Below are positions 28,801 to 37,223 of a DNA stretch of 64,000 bases, piece after piece; position 1 is the first letter of the stretch, and each line of letters starts with the position of its first letter. The notes beneath the pieces are model-generated. The model was not told where the DNA came from and did no database searches. It worked only from the letters and a program-made list of their open reading frames with translations. The stretch is from Bacteriovoracaceae bacterium (lineage in GTDB: Bacteria > Bdellovibrionota > Bacteriovoracia > Bacteriovoracales > Bacteriovoracaceae). Position numbers and translations under genes: made by a program. The stretch is from positions 57,233 to 121,232 of the forward strand of contig JAIPEG010000006.1 in assembly GCA_021737405.1 (NCBI GenBank). The letters are read 5' to 3'.

Positions 28801-29944
28801 AAAAGCAACCTCTAGTTCTCTTTGGACTGAAGTCTGGGAGTTTCATCCTGGACCTATCTGGCGCGTGGGATTTGAAAGCTTAACTAAGGGTTTAGAGAGG
28901 ACCACACTTTTAGCGAATAATTATAATTTTTCTCCTATTTATCACCCGTGGCCTAATGAAGCGTTAAGAGTAACAATAGATAAGCCTCAGGGGGCAAGTG
29001 GGAAGACCATTACTTTAAATGATACTTTTTTAGAGATTAGCCCTGGCAAGCGCTCAACTCAATATTCACTAAAAGCGACTTTTAAGACTTCACTGGGTCT
29101 AACCCATAATATTTCACTACCTGAAGATATTAAAATTCAAGCAATTAAAATTAATAATAAAATTCAAACAGTTGAATTAAATAAAGGCTTTTTGGCCTTA
29201 CCGTTTGGGGTAGGAGAACAAAAAGTAGAAGTTCTTTGGAATCAAAAAATTGGTTTAACTGGCAACTTTAAGAATCCTAAAGTAGATCTGGGTCTTGAAG
29301 GAATAAATCTTAAAATCAAAGTAAATATTCCAAGAGAGAGATGGATATTAGCTGTTGGAGGACCAGTAATGGGGCCTGCCGTCTTATTTTGGGGTAAACT
29401 CTTTGCTTTAATTATCTTGGCCTTCTTTCTGGGAAAAATTTCTTGGTGCCCCTTAAGTTTCTTACAATGGAGTCTTTTGTTTATTGGATTAACTCAAGGT
29501 GAATCTTCCGGCATAATGTTTGTGACGGGCTATATATTATTTCTTTGTTTGAGGAAATCAACTTTTAAGACTAATCGCCCTTGGGTTTACAATCTCCAGA
29601 GTCTACTTGCAATCATTGGAGCCTTTATTTGTATTGGTACTCTTATCACGATCCTTAGTAATGGCCTCCTTGGAGGACCGATAATGGGAATTGTGGGAAA
29701 TGATTCTACCGCCTATGTTCTAAATTGGTTTGCTGATCGCTTTCTATCAACGGTGCCTAATATATGGATATTTTCATTACCCACATTTGCCTATCAGGTC
29801 TTAATGTTATTCTGGGCCATCTGGATGAGTTTGGCAGTTGTTAAGTGGGTTCCTTGGATATGGGAAGGGCTTTATGGAGACGGGTTTTATAAAGCATTTA
29901 GTCTTTCATGGAAGGCTAAAAAGAAGGTTGATAAGAATGACTAA
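25817..29944 (+). CDS. Very large envelope protein of unknown function
   Basis: The 1375-residue protein has a signal peptide (about residues 1-20), a first large beta-rich region to about residue 465, and a cluster of membrane helices at about 470-570. A short linker with GPGIPQWKWGTIDFGWDGPV follows near residues 655-675, then another membrane helix pair. A second beta-rich region comes next, and several more helices lie in about the last 200 residues. The two beta regions probably face the periplasm. No catalytic motif is visible. The ATG follows a weak AAAGAT site, and the gene ends 10 bases from a convergent TerB-like gene. I do not recognise the family. Confidence 0.75.
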   Translation: MNNLYLVVYLLLLFITSVQSQGLERKKLPLLLKDWQEWVLRDVEDFNCPSAFNESEQRHCFWPKNLNLSVERQGGSFKGEWHLFKAEEIELPGSYQTVWPKNVRSGGRELPVINKNGRPYVFLSEGSYSILGEFSWSKTPTSISLPNGVGIFSLNLLGKQIPFPNFGKDGSLWIKGNETLKGKDQDYLEVKVYRKLIDNIPANIETYLKLKVGGGERELTIPSTLLNEFIPVSSNSSLPHQWNPNGELKIRIKAGEWFVLLKSRKMTALKELIPIIKSAPLPEEEVWVFKGMNEFRVTNISGVDQIDSQRADLPPSFQGLPTYLVKKDSRFNVSEKSRGQKFVPENNLNLLRTLWLDFDGVAYTVQDEISGVMNKGWRLDMSAPYFLGSFKQGNQNQLITNLEAESIRGVEVREKNIAITTEGRIQRTGTKIEGMGWNQDFNSAKGTLHLPPGWRSLALIGPDYARGTWLSKWSLLNLFFVLLMTIGIFKLKNLKWSLITFFGLSLLIHEPNAPYWIWLHLLIALSLEKGLQDKFKFSHLIRYYRFATIGFILIISFPFIVEQIQKTIYPSLEKKNHYQSFYSSLNSSSSVSRQRGSQKLKKGHTKRADLMESTAVQSLGNKELNDEQDYGGAAPSAPKLFKANLNEYDPKAQIQTGPGIPQWKWGTIDFGWDGPVTKEQSVQLIALSPVLNKIVTLFRIILLLFLIYCFMDWESLKKSRNLKFLKELLPKMSLFFIALIGTQILIHQDLQAQTIPSPQLLKELKEELLKPEECLPNCASLGAVNMTFNENALKIQLMVHVVKESFIPIPGQREQWLPQSILVNGRGDSLIKREDTGLFLTLKPGVNNIVLQGALPIRSQVQINFPMAPVEFSYKGKGWSLEGLDSKKKVNGSITLNRLSKGDENVSKLESSLLPQFLQIKREFHFRVSWTVITTITRMTPPDQAVTFSFPKLVGETITSSNVVDSSDQVKINLGKGESRLSYSSILSQKSPLSLKATSSSLWTEVWEFHPGPIWRVGFESLTKGLERTTLLANNYNFSPIYHPWPNEALRVTIDKPQGASGKTITLNDTFLEISPGKRSTQYSLKATFKTSLGLTHNISLPEDIKIQAIKINNKIQTVELNKGFLALPFGVGEQKVEVLWNQKIGLTGNFKNPKVDLGLEGINLKIKVNIPRERWILAVGGPVMGPAVLFWGKLFALIILAFFLGKISWCPLSFLQWSLLFIGLTQGESSGIMFVTGYILFLCLRKSTFKTNRPWVYNLQSLLAIIGAFICIGTLITILSNGLLGGPIMGIVGNDSTAYVLNWFADRFLSTVPNIWIFSLPTFAYQVLMLFWAIWMSLAVVKWVPWIWEGLYGDGFYKAFSLSWKAKKKVDKND

Positions 29945-29953
29945 TAAAGAATC

Positions 29954-30571
29954 TTACTGAAGTTCAAACCTGATAACGGGTGCCTCTGTTGAGGACCCTG
30001 ATGAGAAGCTGTCGCTCCACTCATCCTTTTTTTGAATTTCTTCGAGGTCTGTCATTAATTCAGTGGCCAAGAGGTATTCACGGATGGTTTTTTCAGGAAG
30101 ACCGAAGGCCATACCTGCCAGCTCTAATAGATATTCTTCTTCTTCCTCTACTTTTTTGTCCGCAGCTACGATATTTGTGAGGTATCGAAACAACTTGTCT
30201 TTGGTTTTATCATTGGCAACTTTACCAAGGTAAGCAAAGGGAGCGGCGATAAAATCAGGATTTCTCCCACTTAAACCCTGTAATTCTTTTTTGGTCTCTA
30301 GGATTAAAGCATAAGTTTCATCTTCACCTAGGTTAAGAAAACGTTGGATTCTCTTTATTACTTCCTGTCGCTCTTGCTCGTTAAAATCTCTATCGATCAT
30401 GGAAGCTTTCGTAAAAACCAAAATGATAGAAGACAAGGTCATTTTTTGTTTGTCATTTTTTAGGCGCAATATTCCTGCTGTTTTTTGATATATTTGACTC
30501 TTTAAGATAATTTGCTCTAATTCTTTTGTTGATTTCGTAATTGCTGCGCTAAACGAATACTTAAGTCCCAT
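29954..30571 (-). CDS. TerB-like protein
   Basis: This 205-residue cytoplasmic protein is all-helical. Acidic segments DRDFNEQERQEV (around residue 60) and AADKKVEEEEEYLLELAGMAFGL (around 130-155) resemble the paired metal-binding Asp/Glu motifs of TerB-like domains. TerB domains act in membrane-linked stress complexes. AAGGAT precedes the ATG. It follows a lipoprotein gene by 14 bases, so the pair is likely one operon. Confidence 0.6.
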   Translation of the reverse strand: MGLKYSFSAAITKSTKELEQIILKSQIYQKTAGILRLKNDKQKMTLSSIILVFTKASMIDRDFNEQERQEVIKRIQRFLNLGEDETYALILETKKELQGLSGRNPDFIAAPFAYLGKVANDKTKDKLFRYLTNIVAADKKVEEEEEYLLELAGMAFGLPEKTIREYLLATELMTDLEEIQKKDEWSDSFSSGSSTEAPVIRFELQ

Positions 30572-30585
30572 ATGAAAATCCTTTT

Positions 30586-31284
30586 CTACCAGCCTCTGTA
30601 GGACTTAAATGCTTTTTTCTTTTTTTCTACTTGAACTTCTTTTCCATTAACAATTTTAATTTCTGGAAATTCCCAGTAAATTTCTGCTGTGGAATCAAAA
30701 GGAAATTGAACATAACTTGGCTTTACTTTAAGACCAAAACCACTATTTAAGTGTGGTTCAGCATTTGTACAGGCAACTCCATCTCCTAGCCATTGCTCTA
30801 AATTATCACCACTTCTAAGAACGCGAGTCATGACAGGTGCTTTTTCAAGATCACCATTTCTCCACGTCAGTGGAAATTCTTGATTCGTTTTATCAAGGAG
30901 AATGATTTGCCAATTTTTTAATTCTGCTGACTGGTTAAATCTAAGAACCTCGTAGCGAAATTTAAAACAAGTCTTACCTTCACTAAATTTTTCTTGTAGG
31001 GACTTTAGATATTTTTGGGACTCAATTGGTGTCAGTCCTCTGGTGTGAGTATGGTTTTTGGCCAAAGATTTCAAATAGGACTCAGTATAGGGGAAGGCCG
31101 AAATTTGATAATTGCCACCGGCCATATAAGTTGTGCGAGCTAATGCTTTTTCAAATTGCTCTGGACTTGCTGCTTCAACGCCTTTTCCTGTTAAGAATTC
31201 AAATGTTCTATCTTTTGGATTACGAGTGAAAAAGGCACAGCTTACCAGGGAGAATAGTAAAAATATCTTTAATGTCCATTTCAT
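30586..31284 (-). CDS. Lipoprotein of unknown function
   Basis: The start is placed at ATG 31284, where AAAGGAAAG lies upstream and the product begins MKWTLKIFLLFSLVSC, giving lipobox LVSC; a longer in-frame version to 31344 has no ribosome site. The 232-residue mature chain is mostly strand-like with a Lys-rich C-terminus. It is probably co-transcribed with the TerB-like gene. The family is not recognised. Confidence 0.65.
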   Translation of the reverse strand: MKWTLKIFLLFSLVSCAFFTRNPKDRTFEFLTGKGVEAASPEQFEKALARTTYMAGGNYQISAFPYTESYLKSLAKNHTHTRGLTPIESQKYLKSLQEKFSEGKTCFKFRYEVLRFNQSAELKNWQIILLDKTNQEFPLTWRNGDLEKAPVMTRVLRSGDNLEQWLGDGVACTNAEPHLNSGFGLKVKPSYVQFPFDSTAEIYWEFPEIKIVNGKEVQVEKKKKAFKSYRGW

Positions 31285-31406
31285 CACTTTCCTTTGGCCC
31301 TTGTTTTGGAGTCTCATTATCCCTAATCTTATTAGAGGGGTCAAAGTTATATAAAAGAAATGTCGCGTTATTTGCTCCAGACCTGATTAGGTGTAGCCTA
31401 TTTTCA

Positions 31407-31994
31407 ATGGTGAATCAGAACGAATATAAATTGAGTCCTCTAAAAATTGAACATGTTTTAGAGATCAAAGACTTCACAGATCAATGGATTGGGCTCAATT
31501 ATTATGGAATCGAGGAACTAGAGTCTTATCTCAATGCCTCATCTGATGGATTATTGATTGCTAGTTTTGGGGCATGGTCTAAGGGGAAACTTCAAGGGAT
31601 CAGGCTAAGTTTGGCCCCAGGCAAGTTCACCGCTTTTATTTCTAGAGGACTGACAGTGAGTTCTTGGCCGTGTCAGTCAGAAAAAATGGCCTACTTTAAA
31701 AGCCTCTTTATCGCAAAGGAGTCTCAAGGCCAGGGCCTTGGAAGTCTATTGTCTCGAAAATCTCTTGAGATTCTCCAAAAGATGGAGGCCGAAGCTGTTT
31801 TATGTCACTCTTGGCTAGAGTCACCAGGGAATTCATCACAAATTTATCTTCAAAAATTTGGTTTTAAAGAAATTAATCAGCATGAGCGGTATTGGTATCC
31901 AATAGATTACGATTGCACTCGCTGTGCTCCGAAGCGCTGTGAATGTACGGCTTCAGAAATGGTATTGGATTTGAAAAGAGGAGTGAGTCAATGA
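31407..31994 (+). CDS. GNAT-family N-acetyltransferase with C-terminal Cys cluster
   Basis: The start at ATG 31407 gives 195 residues; earlier in-frame starts would overlap the divergent lipoprotein gene. The acetyl-CoA motif A is visible as FKSLFIAKESQGQGLGSLLSRKSLEIL (Q/G-x-G pattern), followed by a motif B-like IYLQKFGFKE. The tail carries CTRCAPKRCEC, four closely spaced cysteines that may bind metal. Its stop shares ATGA with the next gene, so the acetyltransferase and the FAD oxidoreductase are translationally coupled. Confidence 0.75.
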   Translation: MVNQNEYKLSPLKIEHVLEIKDFTDQWIGLNYYGIEELESYLNASSDGLLIASFGAWSKGKLQGIRLSLAPGKFTAFISRGLTVSSWPCQSEKMAYFKSLFIAKESQGQGLGSLLSRKSLEILQKMEAEAVLCHSWLESPGNSSQIYLQKFGFKEINQHERYWYPIDYDCTRCAPKRCECTASEMVLDLKRGVSQ

Positions 31995-33175
31995 GTGTAT
32001 CGTTTTGGATGGATCAAGGACAAACGCTTAACAGTGACGCCTTTGATATTGTCATCGTCGGAGGTGGCATCGCTGGGCTCTCGGCAGCCTTTTGGCTCGC
32101 AAAAAGTGAACCAAACTTTAAGATTGCACTTGTCGAAAAGTATCGCCTTGGAGATGGAGCCACTGGACGCAATGCTGGATTTATAACTTGTGGCTCTGTA
32201 GAGCATTTTAATCGTTTAGTAGAAAACTTTGGAAAAGAAAAGGCCCTCGAAATATGGCGCTTCTCAGAAGAGAATTTGCGTCTCCTAAAGGAGGAGATCA
32301 TCGAAGATCAAGCATCTGCACTTTTCTTTGAAGAATTTGGCTCGTTTAGTTTAGCCTCGACAGAAAAGGAATTCTCTGAACTCCAGGAGTCTGCGAGTTT
32401 GATGGAGAGCATGAAAATTGCAGTAGAATTTCTAGATAAACCTGCTGTTGAAAATCGCCTTGGTGCTGAAAATTTCGTCGGTGGAATAAAATATAAAGGC
32501 GATGCAAGTGTTCATCCTTTGAATCTTCTCTTGGCGATAAGAAAGAAAATTGAACAGAATTTCTCGAATGTGTCGTTTTTTGAAAATCACGAGGTCTATG
32601 AAATTGAAACTCTTGGTGAAGATAAAATCGTCAAAACTCGAGCTAAGTGGTTTACCTGTCCCATGGTAGTAATAGCGGCAAATGGATATTCTCCTCAAAT
32701 CCACAGCTACTTCAAAGATAAAATCTTTCCAACGCGAGGACAGATTCTTGCAACTGAGCCTGTTGCAAGATTTATGGAAGGGCCCTGTTACGCCAATTTT
32801 GTTCTCGATTATTTTCGCCAACTCCCTACGGGAGAGGTTGTTATTGGTGGGTTTCGCCAACTACAAAAAGATGTGGAAGTCGGCTATAGCGATGAGATCA
32901 CTCCTATTATTCAAGAGGCACTAGAAGAGTTCTTAAAGAAGCATATTCCAAATGTGGCAAAGGCCAAGATAACCCATCGTTGGAGTGGTATCATGGGCTT
33001 CAGTGCTGATGGTCAGCCCCTTGTGGGAGCACTTCCCACTGATAATCAAGTTGCCTTCCTCGGAGGCTTTACGGCACACGGCTTAGGGCTTGCTTTTCAT
33101 GGTGGAAAAGTTTTAACAGACAGTTTAATGGGGAGGGCCTTGCCCGATTTTATCAGTGCAAAGAGGTTTAACTAG
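31991..33175 (+). CDS. FAD-dependent oxidoreductase (DAO family)
   Basis: The start ATG 31991 sits behind AGAGGAG and overlaps the previous stop (ATGA). The 394-residue protein has the dinucleotide-binding motif IVIVGGGIAGLSAAFWLA near residue 22, the DAO continuation ATGRNAGF, and a C-terminal FAD contact GGFTAHGLGLAFHGG. This fold covers amino-acid oxidases and glycine or sarcosine oxidases such as ThiO and PuuB. The substrate cannot be read from the sequence. It is coupled to a GNAT upstream and a GDPD downstream. Confidence 0.85.
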   Translation: MSVSFWMDQGQTLNSDAFDIVIVGGGIAGLSAAFWLAKSEPNFKIALVEKYRLGDGATGRNAGFITCGSVEHFNRLVENFGKEKALEIWRFSEENLRLLKEEIIEDQASALFFEEFGSFSLASTEKEFSELQESASLMESMKIAVEFLDKPAVENRLGAENFVGGIKYKGDASVHPLNLLLAIRKKIEQNFSNVSFFENHEVYEIETLGEDKIVKTRAKWFTCPMVVIAANGYSPQIHSYFKDKIFPTRGQILATEPVARFMEGPCYANFVLDYFRQLPTGEVVIGGFRQLQKDVEVGYSDEITPIIQEALEEFLKKHIPNVAKAKITHRWSGIMGFSADGQPLVGALPTDNQVAFLGGFTAHGLGLAFHGGKVLTDSLMGRALPDFISAKRFN

Positions 33176-33916
33176 ATGAGCATCATTGAAGAGAAGTGGT
33201 TTACGAAGATGCCAATTGCCCATAGGGGATGGCACTGGGAGCCTGGGATTGATGAAAATTCTTGGGAAGCCATTGAGCTTGCAATAGAAAAAGGTTTTCC
33301 CATTGAGTTTGATGTTCATTTATCAAAAGATGGGGTTCCTTTTATTCATCATGATTTAAGTTTAAAAAGGATGACGGGAAGAGACATTGAGGGCGTAAAC
33401 TTAGATTCTTTTGAGTTAAGAGAAATTAAGTCAAAGAACTCCAATCGAGGCATTCCTATTCTTAGTGAAGTATTAGGGAAAGTCCGAGGACAAGTTCCTT
33501 TAGTGATTGAACTTAAGAGAAGCCGAGAGGACTTTGCCTTAGAAAAAGCTGTTTTTGATATCGTTAAGAATTATAAAGGCGATTTTTCCATTCAAGGATT
33601 TCACCCCGGTACCTTAAATTTCTTTCGCCAAAAAAAGGTCAACTTTCCCTTAGGTCTTCTTTCTGGAAGTTTAGATGATGAAAATTTAAATTTCTTTATA
33701 AAGATCATGCTTAAAAGCCTTTCTTTAAGTCCCTTTTTAAAACCAGATTATATCGGTTATGAATATAAACTTTTATCTAAAAGGGCTCCTCAGTACATAA
33801 GGGAGCACTATCAAATCCCCCTTATTGGCTGGACTGTCAGAGATGAATTAGCAGAACAATTTTGTAGAAGATACGCAGATAATATAATTTTTGAGAATCT
33901 AAAATTGCCTTCATAA
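33176..33916 (+). CDS. Glycerophosphodiester phosphodiesterase
   Basis: This 246-residue cytoplasmic enzyme begins directly after the previous stop behind AAGAGG. The catalytic elements IAHRGWHWEPGIDENS, EFDVHLSKDGVPFIHHD and LVIELKR match GDPD, which splits glycerophosphodiesters into glycerol 3-phosphate and alcohol. It has no signal peptide, like UgpQ. The C-terminal GWTVRDE segment is also typical. Confidence 0.9.
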   Translation: MSIIEEKWFTKMPIAHRGWHWEPGIDENSWEAIELAIEKGFPIEFDVHLSKDGVPFIHHDLSLKRMTGRDIEGVNLDSFELREIKSKNSNRGIPILSEVLGKVRGQVPLVIELKRSREDFALEKAVFDIVKNYKGDFSIQGFHPGTLNFFRQKKVNFPLGLLSGSLDDENLNFFIKIMLKSLSLSPFLKPDYIGYEYKLLSKRAPQYIREHYQIPLIGWTVRDELAEQFCRRYADNIIFENLKLPS

Positions 33917-33944
33917 TATTATCTGAATTCCGATAATTTAAGGA

Positions 33945-35402
33945 ATGAATTCTTCCAAGAAAATTCTTATTGCCGACCCCGATCTCTCTTTTTATGAGCG
34001 CTTTAACGATGATCCTGATAAGGGGAAAGTTAAATTTGAATTGGTTGAAAATGGTGGTAATGCTCAAACTCTTATAAAAGAACAAAAAGGCAACTATGCC
34101 GCTTTTCTTGTTAGTCCCGAATTAAGGCATCCTGCGGGGATTTCTGTTATAAAATTTGCGCTTATGTACCAACCGACAGTTCCAGTATATTTTCTTGAAT
34201 CTATTCATACGGATTTAAATGAACAAATGGATGAGAGTAAACTTGGGATTGCTGGAACCTTCGCAAAGCCTTTCTTAATTGGTGATGTGATCAAGAAGCT
34301 TGGTCCGTCATTAAGTGTTTTGGATATTAATAGTATTTTAAGTAAAGGATCCAAAGATAAAGTTGATCAAGAGCTAGATGACACTGATCCCAACTTTAGG
34401 CCAATAAAGGCAGAGCTATTTATCAGTGGCTCAAAATCTCTTTTTGATGTTTATGTGAAATTGAGGAAAGATAAATATATAAAGATTCTTCAGTCAGGTG
34501 ATAACTTTGACTATGAGAGAGTGATGGAATATCTGAAAAAGGGAGTTTCTCATTTTCATATAAGAAAGGAAGCTCTTGAATGCTACGTTCAATATTGTGA
34601 CAAGCTAACTAATGCCATTTCTGAAAATAATGTCATTTCTTTGGATAAGAAATTTGGTTTTATCCTCAATCAGGCAGAAGTAACGTTAAATGCTATGGTT
34701 GACCTTGGGGTTGATAGCGACTCTATTGTCTTTGCTCAAAAGTATTTAAAAAATGTATGTCACATGGTCGATCAATATGGAAAGGAGAGCAATTTCTTAT
34801 CCGGTCTCTTAAAAGATCTTAGTAAGTTTGAACACTCCGGTGGAGTCGTTCTTGTCGCAAGTGTTGTGGCCCGGGCAGCAGGGGTTGAGTCGGAAAAGGG
34901 TCTTCAAAATTTAGGGCTCGCTTCTTTTCTACATGATATTGGATTAATTTATGAAAATTTTGATGAAGACGACCTCTATAGTAAGAATGAAGAAAAGTAT
35001 TATGAAGAATCGGTACTACTAGAAAAATTGGCCTCTAAGAAAATTTATGGTGATCAATTGGCGCTCTATCAAAACCTGTGGCAAGGGCATGGCGAACGGG
35101 GAGCAAAAATGCTTGAAGAAGAGAAGGATATTCCACCGATCGTTGGTCAGATTATTCGCCAGCATCATGCCCTAAGAAGTAAAAGAGAAGGCTGGGCCAA
35201 AAACGGGACAATTCATCCGCTTGCAGAAATTTTAGAAATTAGTGATGAGTTTGTTCGCCTGATGGCCAAATTTGAAAATCAGGGGCGAGTCAATAAAGAG
35301 GTCCTAATCAGCAAGCTTTTACAGATTGTAGAAGAGTTTCCCCGACGCACGCGAGAGCCCTTTTTGGAGGTCTTTGGTTTCACAAAAAAGACAGGGATTT
35401 GA
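33945..35402 (+). CDS. Receiver-like and divergent HD-GYP-type regulator
   Basis: The 485-residue protein starts with a CheY-like fold (residues 5-120) whose phosphoacceptor position reads VSPEL, so phosphorylation is unlikely. A central helical region follows. An HD domain at about 320-440 shows SFLHDIGLIYE, GHGERGAKML and IIRQHHALRSKREGW. The HD pair and the later HH are kept, but the GYP loop is replaced by REGW, so cyclic-di-GMP hydrolysis is uncertain. It may bind or degrade a nucleotide. It lies 28 bases after the phosphodiesterase gene. Confidence 0.75.
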   Translation: MNSSKKILIADPDLSFYERFNDDPDKGKVKFELVENGGNAQTLIKEQKGNYAAFLVSPELRHPAGISVIKFALMYQPTVPVYFLESIHTDLNEQMDESKLGIAGTFAKPFLIGDVIKKLGPSLSVLDINSILSKGSKDKVDQELDDTDPNFRPIKAELFISGSKSLFDVYVKLRKDKYIKILQSGDNFDYERVMEYLKKGVSHFHIRKEALECYVQYCDKLTNAISENNVISLDKKFGFILNQAEVTLNAMVDLGVDSDSIVFAQKYLKNVCHMVDQYGKESNFLSGLLKDLSKFEHSGGVVLVASVVARAAGVESEKGLQNLGLASFLHDIGLIYENFDEDDLYSKNEEKYYEESVLLEKLASKKIYGDQLALYQNLWQGHGERGAKMLEEEKDIPPIVGQIIRQHHALRSKREGWAKNGTIHPLAEILEISDEFVRLMAKFENQGRVNKEVLISKLLQIVEEFPRRTREPFLEVFGFTKKTGI

Positions 35403-35585
35403 ACGGTTCCTTTTGACCCCATGGTATATTTCTTCTCACCAAATCGTTTATAAGCTCTTGAAATGAGGTTATTGAATCTGTAAGAAATTGATCAAGCGCA
35501 TCTTTGGCCTAACTTCTTCTTTGAATTTTTGATGCTCCTCGGCTAAGAATCGTCTTTTGGAGATGAAATCAATTAAGGAGTGGAA

Positions 35586-36362
35586 ATGAAAAAGACATTA
35601 GCTTTTCTAAGCTTGCTACTTTTGTTCATTACTATCGTGGGAGAAGCTCAGGCACAACGCAGAGGCGGAGACGACGATGAGTGGCGCAGGCGCCGCGGTG
35701 GTGAAGGCCGAAGAGACGGTGGTGGCCAAAGAGATCGCGGTGGTGAAGGCAGAAGAGATCGTGGAAATAATAATAGAGGTCCTGTCATTGTAGATAGAGA
35801 CCGCGATGGTCGCAGAGGACCAGTTGTTGTTGATAGAGGGCCTCGTAGAAGAAACCCAGATGTAAGACGAGATAATCATCGCCGATTTGGTCACCTTCCT
35901 GATTGGAGAAATCCTAACAGACATTATACTCGTCATACACACAGGCCTGAACGAAATGTTGTGAGGCACTCAAGGCACTATACTCGGAGATACGAGTATC
36001 ACCGTACAGTTCCTTACCGATTTATTTATTGGGATCAGTGGGTTCGCTATAGAGTTAATTATAATGACGGGTACTTTGTCTTTGATGGCTACCCATTCTT
36101 TGTCTACAACGGGTACCGTCACCGCTATTCAGCCTATGATATTTGTGACTATGATCTTGTTGATGGATATAACAATTCTGTAGAGAGAACTTTCTATGGT
36201 TACTCTTGCCAGCAAGCTTATGATTACTGTGCCGATCTAAGAGATGACTTAAATTGGCGACGTTCTGATTTTCGTTACTTCTGCTCTGAGCGAGTAGACT
36301 TTACTTACGGAAGTTATGATCATTGGAATTATGAGGACGACTTTTACTACGACAATTATTAA
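35586..36362 (+). CDS. Secreted Arg/Gly/Tyr-rich protein
   Basis: The start is ATG 35586, with AAGGAG at 35575-35580; a GTG two codons earlier overlaps the ribosome site. After the signal peptide ending GEAQAQ, residues 25-100 are low-complexity RRGG/RRDRG repeats and two copies of a RGPV(I/V)VDR unit. A His/Arg/Tyr-rich middle and an acidic Tyr-rich C-terminal domain with several cysteines follow. The basic repeats could bind nucleic acid or acidic glycans. The product is followed by a hairpin terminator. The family is unknown. Confidence 0.75.
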   Translation: MKKTLAFLSLLLLFITIVGEAQAQRRGGDDDEWRRRRGGEGRRDGGGQRDRGGEGRRDRGNNNRGPVIVDRDRDGRRGPVVVDRGPRRRNPDVRRDNHRRFGHLPDWRNPNRHYTRHTHRPERNVVRHSRHYTRRYEYHRTVPYRFIYWDQWVRYRVNYNDGYFVFDGYPFFVYNGYRHRYSAYDICDYDLVDGYNNSVERTFYGYSCQQAYDYCADLRDDLNWRRSDFRYFCSERVDFTYGSYDHWNYEDDFYYDNY

Positions 36363-36390
36363 TTGCGTTTTTTTAAGTCATACATATACG

Positions 36391-36425
36391 GGCCTTCTCT
36401 AGTCTTTGGGAGGGCCTTCTTTGTT
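36391..36425 (+). terminator. Rho-independent terminator
   Basis: GGCCTTCTC pairs with GGGAGGGCC over nine base pairs (two G-U wobbles) around an 8-base loop and is followed by a T-rich run (TTCTTTGTTT), 28 bases after the stop of the Arg/Gly-rich protein. Confidence 0.75.
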
Positions 36426-36516
36426 TAAGTCCTTGAAATTACGTTGGCATGCCCTCCGTTATTCATGTTTTTCCCACTAACTGCCGAAAAATACAGTGAA
36501 TCGGTGAGGAGAAAAT

Positions 36517-37215
36517 ATGAAGGTCCTATTTTTAAGTTTTGTTATGTTTGTAAGCTACAACTCTTACGCTCAAAATGCGGACTGTCGTCAGATTAAAGAC
36601 AGGATGGTTCTATTTTGTGAATCCGTTAAAGATCAATGTGACTTTATACAAAACTGTTTAGTGAGAAGGGATACTTGTGTTGAAGGAAAACCTAAGAGCG
36701 CTGAAGATTGTAATCGCTTAAATAAATGTGTAAAAAGTGTTTCTTCAAGGCTACCAGAGCGTGAGAAGTGTGATTATCGTTGGTCAACGACAAGCACCTC
36801 AAGCTTTTGCGGCGTTGATGCTGATTGGCTCTTCTTTGAAGAAGCTTGTCCTGGAAATGTAGATGGAATTATGACGGCGATGGCCTATGGGCTTGAAGCG
36901 ACAGTGGATTCAGACTTTTCTTGTCGCTCGGTAAATGTAAAATACACCAAGAAAAAAGAATCATGTCTAGATTATCGTAAAAAGTTTGCCACTCATTGCA
37001 TGGGCACAAATAGTGAAGAAGATCGCTCTCTCTATGACAGTACCGCGCCTGGCACTTGTGAAGAACATGAAAAATTTGAAACTTACCCAAAAGGTTATTT
37101 CTATTTATCGGTTGAAGGAATTGAGGAGCATACTCAAAACCGTGGTCTACCCGTAAATGATCCAAGCATTAAGTCTCTTGGTCAGCCAGAACTTAGAAAT
37201 GTTAGTCCTCGCTAG
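36517..37215 (+). CDS. Secreted cysteine-rich protein
   Basis: The 232-residue product starts behind GAGGAG with a signal peptide ending SYAQ. The mature domain has about fourteen cysteines, including paired patterns CDFIQNC, CNRLNKC and CLDYRKKFATHC, consistent with multiple disulfides in the periplasm or outside. The C-terminal third is polar and Pro-rich. It is followed 8 bases later by a membrane-anchored protein, probably in the same transcript. I do not recognise the family. Confidence 0.7.
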   Translation: MKVLFLSFVMFVSYNSYAQNADCRQIKDRMVLFCESVKDQCDFIQNCLVRRDTCVEGKPKSAEDCNRLNKCVKSVSSRLPEREKCDYRWSTTSTSSFCGVDADWLFFEEACPGNVDGIMTAMAYGLEATVDSDFSCRSVNVKYTKKKESCLDYRKKFATHCMGTNSEEDRSLYDSTAPGTCEEHEKFETYPKGYFYLSVEGIEEHTQNRGLPVNDPSIKSLGQPELRNVSPR

Positions 37216-37223
37216 TTTATAAA

